NCBI GenBank assembly: GCA_016719105.1
Contig: JADKAQ010000001.1
Location: 682,001 to 746,000 of the forward strand
Direction of reading: 5' to 3'
Origin: Gemmatimonadota bacterium
GTDB lineage: Bacteria > Gemmatimonadota > Gemmatimonadetes > Gemmatimonadales > Gemmatimonadaceae
DNA length: 64,000 nt
Part shown: piece after piece, positions 27,511 through 35,209 of the stretch
Numbering within the stretch: the stretch's first letter is position 1
How the letters are laid out: the number at the start of each line of letters is the position of its first letter
Made by a program: the position numbers and the translations under genes
Notes under the pieces: generated by a model
What the model was told of the DNA's origin: nothing
Database searches by the model: none
Seen by the model: the letters and a program-made list of their open reading frames with translations, nothing else

Positions 27511-28986
27511 ATGACGCTGACCATCGCTGCGCGCGCCACGAACACGGCGACGCTGAACACGCCGTTGCTGGTGACCCTGCTGCCTGCGGGCACCGACCTG
27601 CCGCCTCACCTCAAGGTGCTGGACAAGGCCATCGGCGGAGCGATCGGGCGCACCCTGCGTCGCGGCGATTTCCGCGGCGGGCGCGACGAGACGTTGCACC
27701 TGGTGGGCGGGAGCCGAGGCCCCCGGCGACTCCTGCTGGTCGGGTACGGTGCGGCCAGCGACCGGGCGCTCGCGCTGCGGCGTGCCGCGACGCTGGCCGC
27801 CCGCCAGGCGCACCGCATGGGGGTCGGCACGATGTCGATCGTCGCAGGTGCCGTCGATGCGGGCGAGGCCGAGGCGATCCTGGTTGGCGCGCAGCTCGGC
27901 TGCTGGGAGTATCTCGACCTGCGCACGCCACCGCCCGAGAGCGACCGTCGTGCCCCGCTTCGCGAGGCGACGCTGATCGCCGACAATGCCAAGTCGCTCG
28001 GGAGTGCCGTCGGCGCCGCCCAGGCGGTAGGGGCCGGGTACGCCCTCTCGCGCCGCCTCGCGCAGATGCCCGGCAACCTTTGTACCCCCGACCTGCTCGA
28101 GGAAACGGCGCGCGAGCTGGGCAAGCGCCACGCCCTCAAGGTCACGGTGCTGGGGCGCAAGGAGATGGAGCGCGAGAAGATGGGATCGTTCCTCTGCGTC
28201 GCGCAGGGAACGCCGCAGGATCCCAAGCTCGTCGCCATGGAGTATCGCAAGGGCCCTAAAGATCAGAAGCCCATCGTGCTCGTGGGGAAGGGGCTGTGCT
28301 TTGACACCGGCGGCATCTCCATCAAGCCCGCCGAGCGCATGGAGTTCATGAAGTTCGACATGTGCGGCGCGGCCGGTGTCATCGGCGCCATGGAAGCCAT
28401 CGCCCGCCTCGCGCTCCCGATCAACGTCGTCGGCGTGTTCGGCGCGACGACCAACATGCCGTCTGGCACTGCCGTGAAGCCGGGCGACGTCGTGACCGCC
28501 TCCACCGGGACCACGATCGAGATCATCAACACGGACGCCGAAGGGCGACTGGTGCTGGCCGACGTCCTGGCGTGGGTCAAGCGCTTCGATCCGGCGGCCG
28601 TCGTCGATGCCGCCACCCTGACGGGCGCGTGCGTCGTCGCCCTCGGCAACACCACCACCGGCGCGCTCGGGAACGACGACGCCCTGGTGGCCGAGGTGGT
28701 GGGCGCCGCCCGCCGCGCGAGCGAGCCGGCTTGGCAGCTTCCGATGTTCGACGAGTACCGCGAGCAGATCAAGTCGGACGTCGCCGACATCAAGAACACG
28801 GGCGGTCGCGCCGGCGGGACGATCACGGCCGCCATGTTCCTTCGCGAGTTTGTCTCCTATCCGTGGGTGCATCTCGACGTGGCTGGCACCGCCTACAGCG
28901 AGAGCGACCTCGGCATCATCCCCAAGGGGCCGACCGGGACGCCCACGGGCACCTTCATCGAATTCGTTCGAGGGAGAGCGCACTGA
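27511..28986 (+). CDS. pepA: Leucyl aminopeptidase, M17 family
   Basis: Dinuclear-metal aminopeptidase removing N-terminal residues from peptides; 491 residues, normal for M17. The catalytic C-terminal domain contains GKGLCFDTGGISIKP (metal ligands and Lys), MKFDMCGAAGV and the family signature NTDAEGRL. Late blocks SDVADIKNTGGRAGGTITAAMFL and HLDVAGTAY are also typical. No signal peptide, so cytosolic. The ATG follows a C/T-rich leader without a Shine-Dalgarno sequence. The receptor gene after it begins at its stop codon. Confidence 0.95.
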   Translation: MTLTIAARATNTATLNTPLLVTLLPAGTDLPPHLKVLDKAIGGAIGRTLRRGDFRGGRDETLHLVGGSRGPRRLLLVGYGAASDRALALRRAATLAARQAHRMGVGTMSIVAGAVDAGEAEAILVGAQLGCWEYLDLRTPPPESDRRAPLREATLIADNAKSLGSAVGAAQAVGAGYALSRRLAQMPGNLCTPDLLEETARELGKRHALKVTVLGRKEMEREKMGSFLCVAQGTPQDPKLVAMEYRKGPKDQKPIVLVGKGLCFDTGGISIKPAERMEFMKFDMCGAAGVIGAMEAIARLALPINVVGVFGATTNMPSGTAVKPGDVVTASTGTTIEIINTDAEGRLVLADVLAWVKRFDPAAVVDAATLTGACVVALGNTTTGALGNDDALVAEVVGAARRASEPAWQLPMFDEYREQIKSDVADIKNTGGRAGGTITAAMFLREFVSYPWVHLDVAGTAYSESDLGIIPKGPTGTPTGTFIEFVRGRAH

Positions 28987-31106
28987 TCCCGTTGTTCCGA
29001 TTCCTCCGGCTCGCCGGCCTCGGCCTCGCGGTCGGGGCCGTTTTTCACGGGACGGCAGGTGCCCAGCAGCGCCCGCCGGCCAAGCCCCCGGCGCGCCAGG
29101 AGGCGACCCCGGCGGCGAAGGCCGCCAAGGCCAAGGCCGACTCGATCAAGAAGGCTCGCGCCGATTCACTCAAGAAGGCCGGCGCGGACACGCTCCAGAA
29201 GGCGGGCGTCGACACGCTCAAGAAGCCGGCGTCCGATACGCTCAAGGCCCGCGCCGATTCGCTCGCGGCTGCGTCTGCGGCCGAGGTCAAGGCCGCGATG
29301 GAGAAGGCGGCGGCCGATTCGATCAAGCAGCGGCAGGATTCGCTGCGGGCCGATTCGGTCTTCACCGATTCGTTGCAGCGCGAGAGCCAGCGCATCCTGC
29401 GCGAGCAGGAGCGGCGCGGCGACACGGTCAAGGCGCCAACGCCATCGGCCGAGATGCCGCATCTCACGGACCTGGGCGACCCCTACCGCTGGGGACGTGA
29501 CGAACTGGCGGCCACGGGGGCATTGACGTTAGGCGACCTGCTCGAGCGTGTCCCCGGGCTCACGGTCTTTCGCACCGGGTGGCTCGGGTCGCCGCAGGTG
29601 GGGGCGATGTTGGGTGACCTGGGAAAGGTCCGCGTCTTCTACGACGGCATCGAACTGGACGCGATCGATCCGAGAAACGGCGGGATGCTCGACCTGTCGT
29701 TCGTGCAACTCTGGCAACTCGAGGAAGTCCGCATTGAACGCGGGGCGAGCGAGGTCCGCGTGCACCTGCGTTCGTGGCGGGTGCGAAGCGTGACACCGTC
29801 GACGCGAGTCGACATCGGCACGGGCGACCTGGAAACCAACGGCTATCGCGGCTACTACGGACAACGGTGGCGGAACGGCGGGGCCTTGCAGCTGGGCGCC
29901 TACCAGATCGGGACGCGTGACAACCGCGGCGCCGGCGATGCCGACGGCCTCTCGCTCTTCGGCCGCGGTGGCTGGGCGCGCGGGCGTTTCAGCGCCGATG
30001 TGTCCTTCACCCGCTCCACGCGCTCGCGCACCGAACAACTGCGCGACGAGGACCTCGTCCCGGTCCGTCCCAACCTCCCGCTGTTCGACGGGGCGTTCAA
30101 CGAGGCCTATCTCCGTGGCGCATACACCGACACCACGCGCGGCGTCTGGCTCCACCTTACCGCGGCCCGGCTCTCGCACACCCAGAACAACCTCGCCCAC
30201 CGCGACACGGTGGACGTCCCGCTCCAGCCCACGTCGAACGAGCTGAGCATCGCCCGGCAGCAGTATGTCGCCGCGGCGGGGTGGGAGCGTGGGGCGCTCG
30301 CCGTCTCCTTCACCGGTCGTCTGCGTCGCCTCGACTCGCTCTCGCACTTCACGCCCTCCGCTCGCATCGCATACGAACGGTCGCGCGTTGCCCTCGCCGG
30401 CTTCGTGGAGCAACAGGACGAGCGCAAGCTTCGACGCGTCGACGGCTCGGGGCGGTTCCTGCCGCTCTCCTGGCTCGGCGTGTCGGGGGCGGTGAGCTAC
30501 TACGCGCCCACGCAGGGCGGGCTCTTCCCGACGTCGCTGACCTACCGCGGCGAAGTTGGCGTTCGGCTCAACCGGGCCTGGCTCTCGGGCGGGATCATGT
30601 CGCGCGACACCGCGCAGCTCATCGCACCCATCGTCTTCGACACCGGCTTCACGGGGCGTTCGGTCGGTGCGGCCACCGGGACCTTCGTGGCGTTCCGAGG
30701 CAAGGTCTGGAAGGACCTCGGCTTCGACGTGATCGCGGTGAAGTGGGATTCGGCCGGGATGCTCCGCCCCGAGTATCAGACGAGATCGCAGCTCTACATC
30801 GAGACCGGGTGGCGCTCGCGCTTTCCGACCGGGAACCTGCACATCCTGTTCGCCATCTCGCACGAGTACCGCACGCAGGCCCTCTTTCCGCTCGGCGACC
30901 AGATCCTGGCGGCGTCGCAATACCGGTCGTTGGGTGCGCAGCTCGAGATTCGGTTGCTGCAGGCGACGCTCACGTACCAGTTTCGGAATGCGCTCAACGA
31001 GATCTACCAGCAGGTGCCTGGCTTTCTACATGCACCGGCCGGTGCAGTTCTACGGCGTGCGATGGTACTTCTTCAATTGATTGACAAGGTTATTGTCCTG
31101 CAATAA
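28983..31106 (+). CDS. TonB-dependent receptor plug/barrel protein, 3' end frameshifted
   Basis: Outer-membrane receptor of about 705 residues as read. Order: signal peptide (LIPLFRFLRLAGLGLAVGAVF, cleavage near GAQ), a repetitive Lys/Ala/Asp/Ser linker, a plug domain (LTLGDLLERVPGLTVFR, VRVFYDGIELD), then a beta-barrel. No ATG or GTG is available: a CTG at 28983 overlapping the pepA stop (CTGA), served by GAGGGAGAG, or a TTG at 28992 must be used. The last codons look wrong. Removing one T from the TTT at about 31023-31025 gives an aromatic end, VQFYGVRWYFFN, stopping at 31080, as expected for a barrel C-terminus. The ligand is unknown. Confidence 0.82.
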   Translation: MIPLFRFLRLAGLGLAVGAVFHGTAGAQQRPPAKPPARQEATPAAKAAKAKADSIKKARADSLKKAGADTLQKAGVDTLKKPASDTLKARADSLAAASAAEVKAAMEKAAADSIKQRQDSLRADSVFTDSLQRESQRILREQERRGDTVKAPTPSAEMPHLTDLGDPYRWGRDELAATGALTLGDLLERVPGLTVFRTGWLGSPQVGAMLGDLGKVRVFYDGIELDAIDPRNGGMLDLSFVQLWQLEEVRIERGASEVRVHLRSWRVRSVTPSTRVDIGTGDLETNGYRGYYGQRWRNGGALQLGAYQIGTRDNRGAGDADGLSLFGRGGWARGRFSADVSFTRSTRSRTEQLRDEDLVPVRPNLPLFDGAFNEAYLRGAYTDTTRGVWLHLTAARLSHTQNNLAHRDTVDVPLQPTSNELSIARQQYVAAAGWERGALAVSFTGRLRRLDSLSHFTPSARIAYERSRVALAGFVEQQDERKLRRVDGSGRFLPLSWLGVSGAVSYYAPTQGGLFPTSLTYRGEVGVRLNRAWLSGGIMSRDTAQLIAPIVFDTGFTGRSVGAATGTFVAFRGKVWKDLGFDVIAVKWDSAGMLRPEYQTRSQLYIETGWRSRFPTGNLHILFAISHEYRTQALFPLGDQILAASQYRSLGAQLEIRLLQATLTYQFRNALNEIYQQVPGFLHAPAGAVLRRAMVLLQLIDKVIVLQ
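29133..29265 (+). repeat. Degenerate 8-11-residue coding repeats in the receptor linker
   Basis: Within the receptor's N-terminal linker, units of the form (K/R)AxAD(S/T)(L/I)KKAG recur about five times in succession, giving a Lys/Ala-rich helix-forming or flexible periplasmic spacer before the plug. At DNA level the unit is roughly GCCGATTCGCTCAAGAAG with synonymous changes. Confidence 0.65.
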
Positions 31107-31121
31107 CTTGCGCGGCCTCAT

Positions 31122-31994
31122 ATGATCCGAAGCATGACGGGTTTTGGCGTGGCGGAAGGGACGGTAGGCGCTGCACGCGTCGCCGTCGAGATCCGCTCCG
31201 TCAATCATCGATTCTTCAACGCGACCATACGCCTCCCCTCGGAGTTGGGCCGATGGGAGACCGAGGTGCGCGAGGCGCTTCGCAAGCGTGTCACCCGCGG
31301 CCACATCTCGCTCACGGCTCGCGTCGAGCGCGGCGTAGCGGGGGCTCCGGCCATCGACGAGACGCGATTCGGCGCCTACGTCGAACTCTTGCGGCGGCTG
31401 CAGGCGCGCTACCAGCTCGACGGCGAGATCGACGTCGCGGCCGTGCTCCGCATGCCCGACGTGATGTCCTCGATCTCCGAGGGAGAGGACGGCGACGTGA
31501 GTGAACTGCTCGCCATCGTCGACGCGTCGGCCCAGGCGCTCTCCGCGTCACGCGAGGAAGAGGGGGAGCGACTCGCCGTGTACTTGCTGGAGCGCCTGGC
31601 GATCGTCGAAGGGGCGCTCTCCCGCATCGCCGAGCGTGCCCCAACGCGGCTGCTCGAACAGCGGGAGCGGCTCCGCGCCTCGGTGCGGGAGCTGGCGCAG
31701 GGGGTGGCGGTGGACGAGGGGCGACTGGCGATGGAAATCGCCGTCCTGGCCGACCGACTCGACGTGCAAGAGGAGCTGTCGCGCTTCAAGTCGCACAACA
31801 CGGCCTTCCGGCAGACGCTGTCGCGCAAGGATGGTGAGCCGGTGGGCAAGCGGCTCGGCTTCCTGTTGCAGGAGATGCTGCGCGAGGCGAACACGACCGG
31901 GAGCAAGTCCAACGACGCGGCCATGCTGGCCGACGTCGTGACGATCAAGGAGGAGCTGGAGCGGATCCGCGAGCAGGTGGAGAACCTCGAGTGA
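31122..31994 (+). CDS. yicC: YicC-family endoribonuclease
   Basis: YicC/YloC protein of 290 residues, the usual length. The N-terminus IRSMTGFG and IRSVNHRFFN are the family hallmark. The C-terminal half ends with RLGFLLQEMLREANTTGSKSND, VTIKEELERIREQVENLE, also a hallmark. E. coli YicC is an RNase acting in small-RNA turnover. It overlaps gmk by 4 bases, the order yicC-gmk-rpoZ-coaBC being common in bacteria. Confidence 0.95.
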   Translation: MIRSMTGFGVAEGTVGAARVAVEIRSVNHRFFNATIRLPSELGRWETEVREALRKRVTRGHISLTARVERGVAGAPAIDETRFGAYVELLRRLQARYQLDGEIDVAAVLRMPDVMSSISEGEDGDVSELLAIVDASAQALSASREEEGERLAVYLLERLAIVEGALSRIAERAPTRLLEQRERLRASVRELAQGVAVDEGRLAMEIAVLADRLDVQEELSRFKSHNTAFRQTLSRKDGEPVGKRLGFLLQEMLREANTTGSKSNDAAMLADVVTIKEELERIREQVENLE

Positions 31995-32638
31995 ACCCGT
32001 TTCCGCTCATCCTGTCGTCTCCCTCGGGGGGAGGGAAAACGACCCTCGCCCGCATGTTGCTTCAGCGGCGGGAGGACGTCGGATACTCGATCTCCTGCAC
32101 GACACGCTCGCCGAGGAATGGCGAGACGCACGGGAAGGACTACCACTTCCTGTCGCTCGACGACTTCCGGGATCGACGGGGGCGCGGCGACTTCGCCGAA
32201 TCGGCCGAGGTCCACGGGAACCTGTACGGGACGCTCAAGTCCGAGGTGGACCGGGTTTTCGGGACCGGACGGCACGTGGTGATGGACATCGATATTCAGG
32301 GGGCGAGACAATTCATCGCCGCGTACCCCGAATCGGTGTTAGTCTTCCTCCTTCCACCGTCGGCCGAAGTCCTGCTGGGACGACTGACGGGTCGGAACAC
32401 CGAGTCCCCGGAGGCGGTGCGCAAGCGCCTCACCGGCGCCCGCGACGAGTTGGCGGCGGTGGGGAGCTATCAGTACGTGGTCGTGAACGACGATCTGGAG
32501 CGCGCCTACACGCAGGTCGCCTCCATTGTCGATGCAGAAACGGTGCGGCACCGCCGGGTGCCGCTGCTGGAGGATCGGGTGCGGCAGCTCGTAGATGGGC
32601 TGGACCGCGAAATCACGAAGTACGCACGAGCAACCTGA
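31991..32638 (+). CDS. gmk: Guanylate kinase
   Basis: Phosphorylates GMP to GDP with ATP; 215 residues. P-loop SSPSGGGKTTL at residues 9-19, GMP-binding block SCTTRSPRNGETHGKDYHFL, and MDIDIQGARQF. The GTG start overlaps the yicC stop as GTGA. Normal length and all motifs are present. Confidence 0.97.
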   Translation: MNPFPLILSSPSGGGKTTLARMLLQRREDVGYSISCTTRSPRNGETHGKDYHFLSLDDFRDRRGRGDFAESAEVHGNLYGTLKSEVDRVFGTGRHVVMDIDIQGARQFIAAYPESVLVFLLPPSAEVLLGRLTGRNTESPEAVRKRLTGARDELAAVGSYQYVVVNDDLERAYTQVASIVDAETVRHRRVPLLEDRVRQLVDGLDREITKYARAT

Positions 32639-32644
32639 CGAGCT

Positions 32645-32857
32645 ATGCGAGTCTTTACGCCTGACGAAATCGCCAACGCTTCCGCCAACAAGTACCTCGG
32701 GGTCCTCGTGGCGGCGAAGTACGCGCGCGTGCTCAACGAGATGCCGAAGAACCTGACGCCGAGCGCGCGCGAGAAGAAGCTGACGACGCGCGCCATGGAG
32801 GAGCTGGCCGGTGGCGACGTGGAGTACAAGGTGATCCCCCGCCGTCGCGCGGAGTAG
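32645..32857 (+). CDS. rpoZ: DNA-directed RNA polymerase omega subunit
   Basis: Small RNA polymerase subunit of 70 residues. It contains the omega/Rpb6 core NKYLGVLVAAKYARVLNE followed by KKLTTRAMEEL. It sits between gmk and coaBC, its usual place. The next gene's conserved frame begins right after its stop without a normal start codon. Confidence 0.93.
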   Translation: MRVFTPDEIANASANKYLGVLVAAKYARVLNEMPKNLTPSAREKKLTTRAMEELAGGDVEYKVIPRRRAE

Positions 32858-32862
32858 CGCCC

Positions 32863-34068
32863 GTTCGTCCGTTCGCGAAGCGCCGCATCCTCCTCGGGGT
32901 CACGGGAGGGATCGCCAGCTACAAGTCGGCCTCGCTGGCGCGTTTGCTCACGCAGGCCGGCGCCGAGGTCGACGTTGTCCTGACGCGTTCGGCGCTGGAG
33001 TTCATCGGCGCCGTGACGTTTGAGGCGCTCACCGGGCGCGCGGTCCACACGGAGCTCATTGCCCCCGGGCACGCCCTCGATCACATCAAGCTCGCGCGAG
33101 GCGCAGACCTGGTGCTGGTTGCGCCGGCCACCGCCGACACACTCGCGCGCGCCGCACACGGCTTCGCCAACGACCTCCTCACGGCGGCGCTACTCGCCAC
33201 GACGGCGCCGGTCCTCATCGCCCCGGCGATGAACGACCGCATGTGGGGACACCCCCAAACGACGCGCAACGTGGCGCACCTGCGCGAGTTCGGCTATCAC
33301 GTCATCGACCCGGACGTTGGGGACCTCGCCGTCGGCGAGGGATTCGGCCCCGGTCGCATGCCCGAGCCGGAGACGATCCTCTTCCACGCGGCGCGGTTGC
33401 TCGAAGGGCACCTGCCGCTTGCCGGGCGCACCATCGTCGTGACCGCCGGCCCCACGCGCGAAGCGGTCGACCCCGTGCGGTTCATCTCCAACCGCAGCAG
33501 CGGGAAGATGGGAGTGGCGATCGCGGAGGCGGCGTGGCGACGGGGCGCGCACGTGAAGCTCATTGCCGGCCCGTTAGGCGTGACGCCGGCCCCGGTCCTC
33601 GATGTCGAACGCGTCACCACCACCGCGGAGATGCGTGACGCCGTCGCGCGCGCCCTGCCGCACGCCGACATCCTCGTGATGGCGGCGGCGCCGTCCGACT
33701 TTCGGCCGGTCACGGTGTCGGGGTCGAAGATCAAGAAATCCGGCGCCCCCGAGGCGATCGCCCTCGCCCCCACGCCCGACATCCTGCGCGACACGATGAG
33801 TGCCCGCCGGCCAGGGGCGATCATCGTCGGCTTCGCGCTGGAGACCGACGACGTTCTCGCGAACGGCGCCTCCAAGCTGTCTGCCAAGGGACTCGACCTG
33901 ATCGTCGTGAACGACGCGCGCGAGGCGGGGGCCGGCTTCGAGGGTGATACAAACCGCGTCACCTTCCTCTCGCGGGATGGGGCAAGCGAGCCACTGCCGT
34001 TGCTCAGCAAGCGCGAGGTGGCCGACGCCATCCTCGACCGCGTCGAGAGGCAGCTCGGTGGACGCTAA
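32863..34068 (+). CDS. coaBC: Bifunctional phosphopantothenoylcysteine decarboxylase/synthase CoaBC
   Basis: Makes 4'-phosphopantetheine for coenzyme A in two steps. The N-terminal flavoprotein half (CoaC) has KRRILLGVTGGIASYK, the catalytic His in ALDHIKLARGADL and the PAMNDRMW motif. The C-terminal synthase half (CoaB) has GPTREAVDPVRFISNRSSGKMG. Conserved sequence begins at about 32875, yet no ATG, GTG or TTG occurs in frame between the last upstream stop (32662) and TTG 32944, which lies inside the flavin domain. A GTT at 32863, 8 bases after GGAG, and an ATC at 32887 are the nearest candidates. The 5' end is therefore uncertain. Confidence 0.9.
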   Translation, partial: VRPFAKRRILLGVTGGIASYKSASLARLLTQAGAEVDVVLTRSALEFIGAVTFEALTGRAVHTELIAPGHALDHIKLARGADLVLVAPATADTLARAAHGFANDLLTAALLATTAPVLIAPAMNDRMWGHPQTTRNVAHLREFGYHVIDPDVGDLAVGEGFGPGRMPEPETILFHAARLLEGHLPLAGRTIVVTAGPTREAVDPVRFISNRSSGKMGVAIAEAAWRRGAHVKLIAGPLGVTPAPVLDVERVTTTAEMRDAVARALPHADILVMAAAPSDFRPVTVSGSKIKKSGAPEAIALAPTPDILRDTMSARRPGAIIVGFALETDDVLANGASKLSAKGLDLIVVNDAREAGAGFEGDTNRVTFLSRDGASEPLPLLSKREVADAILDRVERQLGGR

Positions 34069-35209
34069 GGAGCGACTGCGCCTCTACCTCGAGCAGCGGC
34101 GCGATGCGGGCGAGACGGAGCTGGTCCTCGATTCCATGTCGGTCGAGGAGGTCATGCGCATGTTGGGCGCCGGCGGCGCCGGGCGGGGGACGCCTGGCGC
34201 CTCCGCTGCAGCGGCTCGTGCGGTTCCCGCCTTCGATCGACCTGCCCCCGCCGATCGTCCCGCCGTCGCGGCGCCCGCCGCCAGCGAACCGCCGGGCGAC
34301 TGGCGACAGGCGCTACGAGCGCTCGACTCCCGCCCGTCGGGCGAGGGGAAGGGTGAGGCCGCTCAGTCGCCCCCGCCGGTGCCGCGCGCGCCGCTCCCGC
34401 GCACCGACAGCCAGCGCGCCCCGTCGCCGGCCGCGGCCGCCGCTCGCCCGCTCCCTCCCGAGGCACCGCCCGGTTCGGAGGGCGATCGTCCCGATGCCCC
34501 AGTCTCCTCGAGTCGTCCCATGACCGCTCCCGCCGAAGGCTCGCCGCCGCAGGAGGCGTCGCACGCCACGATCCCCCTCGAGCAGGTTCCCACCGGGCTC
34601 GTCGTCGGGTCGCCCGCGCACGAGCTCTTCGGGGGACCCCAGTCCCCGTGGCAGACGCTGGATGACATCGCCGCGGCGGCGGCGCACTGTGAACGCTGCA
34701 CCCTCTTTCGCACCGCCAAGCAGGCTGTCCCCGGCCAGGGGAATCCGGAGGCCGACTTCGTCTGCGTCGGCGAGGCGCCGGGAGCCAACGAGGACGAGCA
34801 GGGGGTGCCGTTCGTGGGGCAGGCGGGGCAACTGCTGACCAAGATCCTCGCCGCCATCAACCTGTCGCGCGACGACGTCTTCATCTGCAACGTGCTCAAG
34901 CACCGCCCCCCGGGGAACCGCAACCCGACCCCCGACGAGGTCACGGCCTGTTCGCCATTCCTCGTTAGGCAGATCGAGCTGCTCAACCCCAAGGTGATCG
35001 TCGCGCTCGGGACGTTTGCGGCGCAAACACTATTGCAGACCAAGGAGCCGATCGGCAAACTGCGCGGCAAGATCCACCGCTACTACGGGGTGCCCCTGAT
35101 CGTCACCTACCACCCGGCGGCATTGCTGCGCAATCCGTCGTGGAAGCGCCCGACCTGGGAAGATGTCCAGCTTGCTCGACGACTCTTCGACCGCGCCCGC
35201 AGCGCGTGA
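34058..35209 (+). CDS. Uracil-DNA glycosylase, family 4-like iron-sulfur type
   Basis: Excises uracil from DNA; 383 residues. The C-terminal 200 residues are the enzyme: cluster cysteines start at HCERCTLF, the active-site block is VGEAPGANEDEQGVPFVGQAG, then CNVLKHRPPGNRNPTPDE and the late VTYHPAALLRNP. Residues about 35-190 are a long Ala/Pro/Ser-rich, low-complexity linker preceded by a short helix, unusual for this family, whose members are typically near 200 residues. The GTG start overlaps coaBC by 11 bases and the end overlaps dnaB by 47 bases. Confidence 0.9.
   Translation: MDAKERLRLYLEQRRDAGETELVLDSMSVEEVMRMLGAGGAGRGTPGASAAAARAVPAFDRPAPADRPAVAAPAASEPPGDWRQALRALDSRPSGEGKGEAAQSPPPVPRAPLPRTDSQRAPSPAAAAARPLPPEAPPGSEGDRPDAPVSSSRPMTAPAEGSPPQEASHATIPLEQVPTGLVVGSPAHELFGGPQSPWQTLDDIAAAAAHCERCTLFRTAKQAVPGQGNPEADFVCVGEAPGANEDEQGVPFVGQAGQLLTKILAAINLSRDDVFICNVLKHRPPGNRNPTPDEVTACSPFLVRQIELLNPKVIVALGTFAAQTLLQTKEPIGKLRGKIHRYYGVPLIVTYHPAALLRNPSWKRPTWEDVQLARRLFDRARSA

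Noticed and set aside
29529..30920. 463-codon minus-strand frame opposite the TonB-dependent receptor
   Set aside because: Low-information composition without motifs, fully opposite a coding region with signal peptide, plug and barrel features.
32821..34068. Genuine rpoZ-coaBC fusion protein
   Set aside because: rpoZ has its own stop and normal length, and a simple point error or unusual start explains the coaBC 5' end with fewer assumptions; kept only as an option in the findings.
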